8,649 bases of DNA. Source: Lachnospiraceae bacterium. GTDB lineage: Bacteria > Bacillota > Clostridia > Lachnospirales > Lachnospiraceae. Both the position numbers and the translations under genes were made by a program. The notes under the pieces are model-generated. The model was given only the letters and a program-made list of their open reading frames with translations. It searched no databases and was not told the DNA's origin. Positions 1 to 5,915 of the stretch are shown in pieces. The stretch's first letter is position 1. Every line of letters starts with the position of its first letter. Where the stretch lies: contig CAAFXG010000034.1 of assembly GCA_900766925.1 (NCBI GenBank), positions 1 through 8,649 on the forward strand, given 5' to 3'.

Positions 1-119
1 ATCATGATTTCCTTGTGCCGGAATAGTGGTTTCCTAATTACCGGAATGATGGCCCTGTGCTGCCGGAATGGTGGCTCTCAAACTCCGGACAGGTGGCTCA
101 ATGGGAGCCGGAATACTCA
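1..119. repeat. 22-23 bp tandem array, probable end of an IS21-like element
   Basis: Five units begin with CCGGA at 18, 41, 63, 85 and 108, so the period is 23, 22, 22 and 23 bp. The consensus core is CCGGAATRGTGGCTC. Bases 1-17 look like the tail of a sixth unit, so the array continues off the left edge. The last unit stops after CCGGAATACTCA, near 119, and the following DNA is AT-rich and unrelated. IS21-family ends carry multiple direct transposase-binding repeats and finish in CA, which fits this layout; I infer an IS21-like terminus. The alternative is a plasmid iteron array: a DnaA-box-like TTATCCAAC (7 of 9 bases, 137-145) lies just to the right. The open reading frame across this array has no ribosome binding site and is not called as a gene. 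Confidence 0.55.
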
Positions 120-222
120 ACAAATAGGTTATCAAGTTATCCAACGTTCCAAAAATGCTGATATTCCAATATTTTTCCTGTTAACTTTATTGATAACTGT
201 AAAATTGATTGATAACTCATCA

Positions 223-241
223 AATTGTGCTTTGCACAATT
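223..241. other. perfect inverted repeat upstream of the first gene
   Basis: AATTGTGC-ttt-GCACAATT has 8-bp arms and a 3-bp loop. It ends 14 bp before the AAGGAGGT ribosome binding site of the gene at 273. It may be an operator or a weak leader hairpin; no U-tract follows, so it is not a convincing terminator. Two TTGATAAC copies (190-197, 209-216) and an inverted copy GTTATCAA (128-135) lie upstream in the same AT-rich leader. No convincing promoter was found. Confidence 0.4.
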
Positions 242-272
242 AAACCCTTCTTAAAAGGAGGTGCTTATATTT

Positions 273-515
273 ATGACAGTAACCGAGGAGATAACTGTCT
301 TAGAACTGCGTGAGCGTGCATGGTCTGGTGCACAAGGCACGCTCAAATATTTACATGATGAGGAAATAGAACAAATTCTAAGTATTCTTGATGATAGCTC
401 GTGCGAACCGATGAGCCTGACTTGCCTTAACGATTTCTTTTGGTTCGAGACAAATACTATTGCTGAATGGTTAGGATTTTCCAGCTATGAAGACATCATG
501 AATCGTGAGGATTAG
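273..515 (+). CDS. small acidic hypothetical protein, partner of DUF5688 gene
   Basis: An 80-aa acidic protein beginning MTVTEEITVLELRERAW. The ATG at 273 is chosen because AAGGAGGT (255-262) sits 10 bp upstream; an upstream in-frame GTG at 261 lies inside that ribosome binding site. The visible pattern is a helical N-terminus, a YLHDEEIEQILSIL segment and a C-terminal NDFFWFETNTIAEWLGF motif. I recall similar small proteins from Firmicutes mobile elements but cannot name a family. The next gene begins 30 bp downstream with its own strong ribosome binding site, so the two are probably one operon. Its C-terminus (IMNRED) resembles the N-terminus of the next protein (TIMNREDL when read from an upstream TTG). 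Function unknown; no catalytic or transmembrane signature is visible. Confidence 0.8.
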   Translation: MTVTEEITVLELRERAWSGAQGTLKYLHDEEIEQILSILDDSSCEPMSLTCLNDFFWFETNTIAEWLGFSSYEDIMNRED

Positions 516-545
516 AACTAATTCAATTTGGAAGGAGATACAATT

Positions 546-1370
546 ATGAATAGAGAAGATTTAATCACAGAACTTAAGAATCGAGGTTACAACGCCCAGG
601 CACAAGACGTAACTAAGAACGGAGTAATAATGGAAGCAGTACAAATCCATAGCGGTAACACCATTGAGCCAATGATTTACACTGAACAATATATTACAGA
701 TGCAGAACATACAGGCAAGACTGTAGCAGATGTTGTTGATACTATAATAGATTGCTACCACCAGAGCAAAGGCTTTGATTTTGATGTAAATTTGCTTTCT
801 GATAGAAAATTTGTATTGGAGCATCTATATGTTGCCATGCAGCGTAAGAGCGACGAAGACCTTGTATTCGTTGACTGTAATTTCGAAGATATCGAAGCTT
901 ATGTTGTGCTTAAAGGCGAAACAGAACACAAAGCAGGCTATAGCATCAAGATGACACCTGAATTATTGAAACACGCAGGAATCTCTGAAATTCTGGCAAC
1001 AAATACTGCACTTAAGCATACATATGCCGAAGCAGAACTGATAAGCATGTCGTGTATGCTAAAGGATATGCTCAATGCATCAGATGACGATTTCTCGGAC
1101 GAAGAAAACCCTTTGTATGTACTCACGAACTCAAGACGACACAACGGGGCATCTGCTATCTTGAATCGTGAGAAGTTGGTTGAGTTTGGAAAGAAATATA
1201 ATGCACATAAAATCGTGTGTATACCTTCAAGCATTCACGAATGGTTATTGCTCCCATATCGAGAAGGAATGTGTATCGATTATTTCAACAAAATGATTCA
1301 GGAAGTGAATATGACACAGGTCGAACCTTATGAACGTCTATGTGACCACGCAATAATTGTTAACATATAA
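546..1370 (+). CDS. DUF5688 family protein
   Basis: A 274-aa soluble protein. The ATG at 546 follows GGAAGGAG (530-537) with good spacing; an in-frame TTG at 528 would overlap that ribosome binding site and is rejected. The N-terminal half has the family pattern of a short helix, a strand with NGVIMEAVQI, an EPMIYTEQY segment and a VADVVDTIIDCYHQ helix. The C-terminal part (about 190-274) carries YVLTNSRRHNGASAIL, the conserved IPSSIHEWLLLPY motif and VNMTQVEPYERLCDHAIIV. This matches what I know of DUF5688, a Lachnospiraceae-rich family of unknown function, often in accessory regions. No signal peptide or membrane segment is visible. It follows the 80-aa gene in a likely operon and is closed by the hairpin at 1374-1415. 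Confidence 0.85.
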   Translation: MNREDLITELKNRGYNAQAQDVTKNGVIMEAVQIHSGNTIEPMIYTEQYITDAEHTGKTVADVVDTIIDCYHQSKGFDFDVNLLSDRKFVLEHLYVAMQRKSDEDLVFVDCNFEDIEAYVVLKGETEHKAGYSIKMTPELLKHAGISEILATNTALKHTYAEAELISMSCMLKDMLNASDDDFSDEENPLYVLTNSRRHNGASAILNREKLVEFGKKYNAHKIVCIPSSIHEWLLLPYREGMCIDYFNKMIQEVNMTQVEPYERLCDHAIIVNI

Positions 1371-1373
1371 ATA

Positions 1374-1415
1374 AATAGCAAGTACTTTTCGTCTTATCGA
1401 ATTGTACTTGCTATT
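1374..1415. terminator. bidirectional hairpin between convergent genes
   Basis: AATAGCAAGTAC (1374-1385) pairs perfectly with GTACTTGCTATT (1404-1415). The 18-nt loop contains a further TTCG/CGAA pairing. On the minus strand the stem is followed by the U-rich TATTTATTTATATG, making it a reasonable terminator for the XRE gene, whose stop codon (1411-1413) lies in the stem. In the plus direction, ending the DUF5688 unit, the U-tract is weak (TTGTTCTAC). Confidence 0.65.
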
Positions 1416-1611
1416 GTTCTACATATTCTATTATATCTTGAACCGAACATTTCAAGACAAAGCACAATACATCCAAGGTTGTTGTCGTTATCGGCTTTCC
1501 ATGCTTCATGCGATGCAGGGTATTTGCCGATATTCCGTGTTTGAATATCAGAGCATATTCCGTTATATCTTTTTTATTTAATGTTTCGTAAAATGGTTTG
1601 TATGAAATCAT
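1411..1611 (-). CDS. XRE-family (YozG-like) helix-turn-helix repressor
   Basis: A 66-aa single-domain Cro/CI-type regulator. The ISYKPFYETLNKKDITEYAL start, the recognition region ISANTLHRMKHGKPITTTTLD and the closing VLKCSVQDIIEYV match small XRE regulators of the YozG type. These bind DNA as dimers without a separate sensor domain. The start ATG (1609-1611) follows GGGAG (1618-1622) with a short 6-bp spacer. It is divergent from the lipoprotein operon and convergent with the DUF5688 gene. Three 20-bp palindromes lie in the 140-bp intergenic region, two of them overlapping a strong rightward promoter. I infer that this protein represses the lipoprotein operon and possibly its own gene. The inducing signal is not evident. 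Confidence 0.9.
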   Translation of the reverse strand: MISYKPFYETLNKKDITEYALIFKHGISANTLHRMKHGKPITTTTLDVLCFVLKCSVQDIIEYVEQ

Positions 1612-1639
1612 ATTATACTCCCTTCACGAAAAGTTTATC

Positions 1640-1659
1640 ATGCTCAACATATTGACTAT
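1640..1659. promoter_or_regulatory. putative operator O1
   Basis: ATGCTCAACATATTGACTAT is an imperfect palindrome with 8-bp arms and a 4-bp centre (two arm mismatches). It contains the -35 hexamer of the lipoprotein promoter, overlaps O2 by two bases and lies nearest the XRE start codon. Assignment to the XRE protein is inferred from adjacency and from the shared consensus of three sites. Confidence 0.65.
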
Positions 1660-1680
1660 GCTAAATATATTGAGTATAAT
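1652..1680 (+). promoter_or_regulatory. strong sigma-A promoter of the lipoprotein operon
   Basis: TTGACT (1652-1657), a 17-bp spacer and a perfect TATAAT (1675-1680) read rightward. Transcription would start near 1687, leaving a leader of about 65 nt to the ATG at 1752. The promoter is covered by O1 and O2, and O3 lies just after the expected start site, a typical tightly repressed layout. Confidence 0.8.
1658..1677. promoter_or_regulatory. putative operator O2
   Basis: ATGCTAAATATATTGAGTAT shares the layout of O1 and O3 (ATRCT-N-AA at the left, TTGASTAT at the right; two arm mismatches). It starts 18 bp after O1 and runs into the first half of the -10 hexamer (TATAAT, 1675-1680), so occupancy should block RNA polymerase. 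Confidence 0.65.
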
Positions 1681-1690
1681 TATTTCGCTT

Positions 1691-1710
1691 ATACTTAATT
1701 TGTTGAGTAT
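1691..1710. promoter_or_regulatory. putative operator O3
   Basis: ATACTTAATTTGTTGAGTAT is the most symmetric of the three palindromes (one arm mismatch). It begins 33 bp after the start of O2, about three helical turns, and lies at roughly +5 to +24 of the predicted lipoprotein transcript. Here a repressor could act as a roadblock or cooperate with O1/O2. Confidence 0.65.
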
Positions 1711-1751
1711 ATTTTTGATTATTTATTCACAAATAGAAAGGATGATAAAAA

Positions 1752-2771
1752 ATGAAGAAAAAACTAATACCACTATTAATGGCATCATTATGTATGATGT
1801 CACTTTTTGGATGCAGCGGAAAATCCGCATCCACCGAAAATGAAACCATTAACCCAACGTCACCTGAATCAAAAGAAGAAGTAGAAGAATCTCAAGATAC
1901 AAATACCTATCTTAGTGATATTTTTATTTCTGACGAACGACAAATATGGTATTACACCTATGGAATAGCAAAAGATTCAACAGTTTACAGAATACTTATT
2001 GCCGAAAATGGATATTTAATCTGTGCTGATTCAGACTATACATTAGGAGACATTGCCCAAATGACAGAGGATGATGTCTATACTGATACTATGACAAAAA
2101 TGGAGAATTTTGAAATTTCTTATACCAAATATGATACAAACAAAATGAAACTTATTTGTCAAACTGATTCAACTGGAAACAATGTAACTGACGAAACAAT
2201 GTTATTTAATACAGATGCTCTCGCATCTTTTTATATTGCTGGTTTTACCCTTAAGGAAGAGTTTTCTTTCCATGTAAACACAGGTGCTGGTCCAAATACT
2301 GGGCATGAAGTGGCTTTCAGTCCTGCTACCGTTTATGACACAAATTTCCAATATTACTGTTTTGGGAAACTATATCTATTGTCAGCCTTAGAAACTGATG
2401 AAACACCAAAAATGTACTATACGGATGAAGCAAATGAACTAATGGCATCAAATATCATTAAAGACAAAGATGTTAAAGATTTTAACATTTCTGGACCAAC
2501 ACCGATAAATGATTCTGAGTGGAGTTTTAATACATCAGATGGACAAGTTTTGATTTTTAAGAACATATCCGAGGTTAATTCACATTCATATTTCCCTGAA
2601 GGAAGCCCTATTGTAGTAAGTTCTGAAGCCGATACGGAATCTGAATCATCAGGACAAGATGGCGATAATGCGGTATATGCTCCAGAAGGAAATGATGACA
2701 GACCATTTTATCGAGATGAAGACGGTGATGGTATAGATGACCGTTTTCAGGGTACCGGTGGTGGATGGTAA
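1752..2771 (+). CDS. lipoprotein with C-terminal Asp-rich Ca-binding-like loop
   Basis: A 339-aa predicted lipoprotein. The N-terminus MKKK, a hydrophobic stretch and the lipobox LFGC give cleavage before Cys21, so the mature protein is membrane-anchored on the outer face. A Ser/Glu/Thr-rich linker (about 22-50) follows. The main domain (about 52-285) has mixed hydrophobic/polar strand-like segments and matches no family I recognise. After a second acidic linker the C-terminus holds DEDGDGIDD (322-330), a DxDxDGxxD loop like EF-hand or thrombospondin type 3 calcium sites, then a Gly-rich end (GTGGGW). The start ATG follows AAAGGA (1737-1742). It is the first gene of a two-lipoprotein operon under the promoter and operators at 1640-1710. 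Function unknown: surface binding or signalling is possible, and no catalytic motif is visible. Confidence 0.85.
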   Translation: MKKKLIPLLMASLCMMSLFGCSGKSASTENETINPTSPESKEEVEESQDTNTYLSDIFISDERQIWYYTYGIAKDSTVYRILIAENGYLICADSDYTLGDIAQMTEDDVYTDTMTKMENFEISYTKYDTNKMKLICQTDSTGNNVTDETMLFNTDALASFYIAGFTLKEEFSFHVNTGAGPNTGHEVAFSPATVYDTNFQYYCFGKLYLLSALETDETPKMYYTDEANELMASNIIKDKDVKDFNISGPTPINDSEWSFNTSDGQVLIFKNISEVNSHSYFPEGSPIVVSSEADTESESSGQDGDNAVYAPEGNDDRPFYRDEDGDGIDDRFQGTGGGW

Positions 2772-2798
2772 AACAATCAACAAAGGAAAGGATATATA

Positions 2799-3611
2799 AT
2801 GAGAAAGAAAATTATTTTAAGTTTGACATTCTGTCTGGCAATATCGTTAGCCTGTTGTGGTTGTGCAAAAAGCAAAAATCAATCTTATGACAGCAACTTA
2901 AGTACATTGACCGATACTTTATTTGGCTACAACGATGCGGAGGATACAACTGCTGAACAGGTAGATACAGAAGATGCAACAACTGTAGCATCAAATGAAG
3001 ATGTAGACACAACTGATAGTGTATCATCAGGACATGCTACTACTGAAAATCGTAGAGATGATGACAGTGATAGTCCTTCAAAACCTACTTCTACTACAGA
3101 AGCACCTAGTGCACCATCTGACCCTCAGCCTACTGAACCAGATAAGCCTAATCATACTCATAATTGGGAACCTGTATATGCTACTAGAATGGTACAGCAG
3201 TATGCTGATGACGGTACCACTAATGACTATAGCAAGCCTATCACAGAAGAGAAACCTATCTACGAAGATAGACCTGTATATGAAGAATCACCTATATGGG
3301 AATCACACTTATTCAACAACGGAGTAGACGTAACAGTTGCAGTAAGAAATTATAATGCAGCACATGGTACAAACTATGTATACACAGACTGTTATACTAA
3401 TTCAGACCTTAATGCTTATTTGATTAGTCTTGGTGCTAACTCTAGCAGAGTATATAATGAGTATGTACAGGTTGGTACTGAAAGAGTACAGGTTGGTACT
3501 GAACGAGTACAGGTAGGTACTGAAACTGTTACTGTAGGATATGAACAGTTAGGTAAGAAAGAAGAAAAGTACATCAGTGGCTACAGATGTAGTTGCGGAG
3601 CAACGAAATAA
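2799..3611 (+). CDS. lipoprotein with HxH/CxC domain and short tandem repeats
   Basis: A 270-aa predicted lipoprotein. MRKK plus a hydrophobic core ends in LACCGC; the acylated residue is Cys22 or Cys19, as the lipobox is ambiguous. Residues 30-118 are a disordered Asp/Thr/Ser/Pro linker. The C-terminal part (119-270) opens with HTHNW (119-123) and ends with CSCG (264-267), suggesting a His/Cys metal site like that in other Clostridia surface proteins with a paired HxH...CxxC-type domain. Between them are three xxPxYE-like hexapeptides (151-168) and three VQVGTER heptapeptides (223-243), likely beta strands. It follows the first lipoprotein after 27 bp with its own AAAGGAAAGGA ribosome binding site. 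Both are Cys-anchored and probably co-expressed. Family and function are not recognised. Confidence 0.83.
   Translation: MRKKIILSLTFCLAISLACCGCAKSKNQSYDSNLSTLTDTLFGYNDAEDTTAEQVDTEDATTVASNEDVDTTDSVSSGHATTENRRDDDSDSPSKPTSTTEAPSAPSDPQPTEPDKPNHTHNWEPVYATRMVQQYADDGTTNDYSKPITEEKPIYEDRPVYEESPIWESHLFNNGVDVTVAVRNYNAAHGTNYVYTDCYTNSDLNAYLISLGANSSRVYNEYVQVGTERVQVGTERVQVGTETVTVGYEQLGKKEEKYISGYRCSCGATK
3465..3527 (+). repeat. three 21-bp in-frame tandem repeats in the second lipoprotein
   Basis: Units start at 3465, 3486 and 3507 with GTACAGGTTGGTACTGAA (the third has GGTAGG). The first two differ by one base. They encode VQVGTER, VQVGTER and VQVGTET. The near identity points to recent slippage or unequal exchange. 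It is not a CRISPR: there are no spacers. Confidence 0.9.
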
Positions 3612-3628
3612 TAACATATGCTGACCCT

Positions 3629-3690
3629 AGATGCACAGGTGATTTGAGTGTTGATACATTCTGTCATCTGTGCATCTTTATTTTTACTTT
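3629..3690 (+). terminator. rho-independent terminator of the lipoprotein operon
   Basis: AGATGCACAGGTGA (3629-3642) pairs with TCATCTGTGCATCT (3664-3677) as a 14-bp stem in plus-strand RNA, with one G-U pair. The loop is 21 nt and the stem is followed by TTATTTTTACTTT. On the minus strand there is an A-C mismatch and no U-tract, so it ends only the lipoprotein transcript. Confidence 0.85.
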
Positions 3691-3718
3691 GTATCAGAAA
3701 TGGGTGTGAGTTGAGAGA

Positions 3719-4042
3719 CTATAATTGTTCAAGTTTTGATAAAAGTCTCTCTGCCTGTGCAACTCGTTGTTCATATATGCTTTGTCTTTTAGCTTTTTTA
3801 TTAAGCTTTGATTCTTTATTGCTTGTATTTTCACCACTTTCATCAACTCCACCCATATCCACTTCTTTTTCGGATACAGGGGTTGTCTTAGTAGCAACCT
3901 CATTATCATCAACTGGCTTGTTGTCTTTTTTTACCACGTCTTTGCTGAAATCAAAGGGATACTTATATTTAATAAGGTCAAACTCCTTCTCTTTTTTATC
4001 GAAATAATCTATGTCATCGTTGTAATCAAATCTTTCTGTCAT
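3719..4042 (-). CDS. charged hypothetical protein of the mobilisation operon
   Basis: A 107-aa hydrophilic protein, last gene of the relaxase operon. The ATG (4040-4042) follows AAAGG 9 bp upstream; that site overlaps the relaxase TAG stop (4057-4059), so translation is probably coupled. An in-frame TTG at 4051 is less well placed. The N-terminus is Asp/Tyr/Phe/Lys-rich (DYNDDIDYFDKK), the middle is a disordered Lys/Asp/Ser linker, and the C-terminus (about 78-107) is a short predicted coiled coil (KAKRQSIYEQRVAQAERLLS). No family is recognised. The position suggests an accessory role in mobilisation. Confidence 0.75.
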   Translation of the reverse strand: MTERFDYNDDIDYFDKKEKEFDLIKYKYPFDFSKDVVKKDNKPVDDNEVATKTTPVSEKEVDMGGVDESGENTSNKESKLNKKAKRQSIYEQRVAQAERLLSKLEQL

Positions 4043-4056
4043 ATAAATCAACCTTT

Positions 4057-5379
4057 CTATTTACTCAAATGTTCAAAACCTCTAGGCATACGACCATTGT
4101 TTCTTGGCACTCGTACAATGGAATTAGCTATTTCTACTCTCTCAAAATGTGAAACCTTCTTCTCACGTTCTTCCAATTCCTGCTGTTTCTTCACCTGTTG
4201 CTGTCGTATCAATTCAGAAGCACGCTCTCGCTCAATTACAGCCTTTTCTCGAGCTTGAAATTCAAGTTTCATATCTTCCTGTACCTTTTGTCTTAAAAGT
4301 TGTTCCTGAGCTTTTAACATGTTTTCTCGTTCTTCAAATTGCTTTTTTATATCTTGCTGAACCTTTTGTCGCAACTGTTGTTCCTGAGTCTTTAATGTAT
4401 TAGCTTTCGCATCCACTTGTTCCTTCTCATTCTGCAAGTTCTCATACAGATTCACACACTCCTGCTTCTCAATTTCAAGAGAATTTCTCATGGTTAAAAT
4501 CTCTTCAAAATCTGCTTTGTTCTGTTGCTCTCTGACATAGGCTTCCTTTGACAATCCACCTTGTCTGGTTCTCTCCGCAACAGGATGATAAATATCAAGC
4601 TTAAAACCATTTTTCACAGCAAAATCCAAATGTTGCAAGCAATACCTTCGATATTCCTGCTGGGTGATTTCTTCCAGTCGTTTTTGCTCTTTCGTAGCCC
4701 ATTGATGATAGCAGTCTGAACCCTCAAATCCCATTTCCTTCATGGCTTTGTTCATGGAATTTTGAACAGATAAACCCTGCTTGAACCCCGTAGCAACTGG
4801 AATAAATTCTATATGCGGATGAATTCCACCATATACCCATTCACCGTCACGATTATAAAATCCCTCATCACCATGAATATCCATATTGACAACTCGGAAA
4901 TTCGGATTATTATCCTGAAAAGTTTCGCAATACTTCCGCATAATAGCAAGCTGTAACTCTCTAGGAAACTCCTCATTACGCATACCATTTTCGCTTGTCG
5001 TATTGCCAACCTTTGCAGTAATCTCGTAGCTGGTTCGTTTGCCCTGATGAGCGTCCTTATCAGCTACACGCTTTCCGTTAATTCGCTTCGTTTTTGGATT
5101 ACCACGAGTGTCATCTTCTACACTTTGTATATATGAATCAACGGTAAGCATTCTGTCTTTTCGCTTCTGCTTTGAGTTATAATCATCAATCGCATTACCG
5201 AAAATCGATGCGTACGCATCATATAGAGTTGCTGTACGATAAACAACCTCATGGAACGAATCACCATGCTCATTGTTCAAGTCAATGTGACTTTCACGTG
5301 AGCATAATGCTTCGTCCCTATGGTTGTGTTCGTGAGCAACCTTTCCGTCATTCCAACTTACCGAAACTGTACTCTTCAT
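4057..5379 (-). CDS. mob: MOBV-type relaxase (Mob/Pre plasmid recombination enzyme)
   Basis: A 440-aa DNA relaxase expected to nick an origin of transfer and pilot the strand to a recipient. Motif I is HNHRD (18-22) followed by SHIDLNNE (30-37). The metal-binding motif III region has HGDE (169-172) and HPHIEFIPV (187-195), with the usual distance collapsed around a WVYGG insert. Residues 275-415 are Gln/Glu/Lys-rich coiled coil, including a 26-residue tandem duplication (329-354 and 355-380, starting LKTQEQ and LKAQEQ). The ATG at 5377-5379 has GAAAGG 10 bp upstream. It lies between the 95-aa and 107-aa genes in one minus-strand operon. MOBV relaxases occur on small mobilisable plasmids and integrative mobilisable elements that borrow a conjugation system. 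No coupling protein or integrase is visible here. Confidence 0.9.
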   Translation of the reverse strand: MKSTVSVSWNDGKVAHEHNHRDEALCSRESHIDLNNEHGDSFHEVVYRTATLYDAYASIFGNAIDDYNSKQKRKDRMLTVDSYIQSVEDDTRGNPKTKRINGKRVADKDAHQGKRTSYEITAKVGNTTSENGMRNEEFPRELQLAIMRKYCETFQDNNPNFRVVNMDIHGDEGFYNRDGEWVYGGIHPHIEFIPVATGFKQGLSVQNSMNKAMKEMGFEGSDCYHQWATKEQKRLEEITQQEYRRYCLQHLDFAVKNGFKLDIYHPVAERTRQGGLSKEAYVREQQNKADFEEILTMRNSLEIEKQECVNLYENLQNEKEQVDAKANTLKTQEQQLRQKVQQDIKKQFEERENMLKAQEQLLRQKVQEDMKLEFQAREKAVIERERASELIRQQQVKKQQELEEREKKVSHFERVEIANSIVRVPRNNGRMPRGFEHLSK

Positions 5380-5385
5380 CCTTCA

Positions 5386-5433
5386 TCATCCTTTCTGTAA
5401 TTTGTCATGATAGAGGAATAATGTTTCCAACAT
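5386..5433 (-). CDS. possible 15-aa leader peptide before the relaxase
   Basis: ATG at 5431-5433 with GGGAGG six bases upstream encodes MLETLFLYHDKLQKG, then TGA overlapping the relaxase ribosome binding site (AAAGGATGA). The layout suggests translational coupling. The start codon lies in a perfect hairpin (5417-5437), which could mask it. No coding conservation can be judged from one sequence, so it may be chance. Confidence 0.35.
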   Translation of the reverse strand: MLETLFLYHDKLQKG

Positions 5434-5437
5434 TATT
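5417..5437 (-). promoter_or_regulatory. perfect hairpin upstream of the relaxase
   Basis: AATAATGTT and AACATTATT form 9-bp arms around a 3-base loop in the 77-bp gap before the relaxase. It abuts GGAGGTTA and covers the candidate leader start codon. It may control relaxase translation; a protein operator is an alternative. Confidence 0.5.
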
Positions 5438-5456
5438 AACCTCCCTAATAGACTTG

Positions 5457-5744
5457 TCATTCGCTAAAGCTTCTTACAAGTCTTCGGTCGCTCTCCGAGG
5501 GGTCTTGCAGACAGCTTTTCTCGTCCACCAAATTTGCATGTGCCGACACTCGAGCAAAGGCTTTTGCAAAATCAGACAGCGTCGTGTACTCAGGATAAAG
5601 TGATGTCATAAGCTTCCCAACATCCTTCCTAAACATCTCTACCTCTTGTCTCCTTGCCTTTGCTTTTTCCTTACGAGCCTTCGATAAATCAGATTGCATC
5701 TGAGTTATCTTCTGCTCCCATTCTTCACTCGTTAACTTGCTCAT
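5457..5744 (-). CDS. small coiled-coil accessory mobilisation protein
   Basis: A 95-aa basic protein, first gene of the mobilisation operon. The ATG (5742-5744) follows AAAAGGAG at good spacing. Residues 1-40 are a charged helix likely to form a coiled coil (SEEWEQKITQMQSDLSKARK, then Lys/Arg-rich), so nucleic-acid binding is possible. The rest (YPEYTTLSDFAKAFARV) looks helical. No named family is recognised. Similar small genes beside relaxases often encode auxiliary proteins of the relaxosome, and I infer that role from position only. Confidence 0.75.
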   Translation of the reverse strand: MSKLTSEEWEQKITQMQSDLSKARKEKAKARRQEVEMFRKDVGKLMTSLYPEYTTLSDFAKAFARVSAHANLVDEKSCLQDPSESDRRLVRSFSE

Positions 5745-5763
5745 ACGCTCACTCCTTTTGCAT

Positions 5764-5869
5764 AAAAAAAACGAGATATCCCATAAAAAATATCAGTATT
5801 GCTTGCTTTCATTTCACGCACATTTTTTCGCAATTTATTCACTGATATCGAATTTTATGAGATACCTCG
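5764..5869 (-). terminator. large leader hairpin with U8: attenuator or terminator
   Basis: In minus-strand RNA, bases 5869-5853 pair with 5788-5772 over 17 consecutive positions, several as G-U. A small internal loop follows, then ACTGATAT/ATATCAGT (5841-5848 with 5790-5797) adds 8 bp; the apical loop is 43 nt. Eight U residues (5764-5771) follow at once. In plus-strand RNA the outer stem has A-C mismatches, so the structure is minus-specific. It ends 19 bases before the ATG of the 95-aa gene and leaves its ribosome binding site downstream, as in an attenuator. It could instead terminate a lost upstream gene or be part of an oriT. Confidence 0.75.
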
Positions 5870-5915
5870 ACAAAAAATCTAGGCTTCGATTTAACTCTCC
5901 ATTTATATTATATTT

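Noticed and set aside
4..243. 79-codon open frame across the CCGGAAT array
   Set aside because: No ribosome binding site, and its N-terminal half is the translation of a tandem DNA repeat; composition is not protein-like.
528..545. Upstream TTG start for the DUF5688 gene
   Set aside because: It overlaps the GGAAGGAG ribosome binding site that serves the ATG at 546.
3465..3527. CRISPR-like repeat array
   Set aside because: Units are contiguous 21-bp in-frame repeats with no spacers; they encode VQVGTER.
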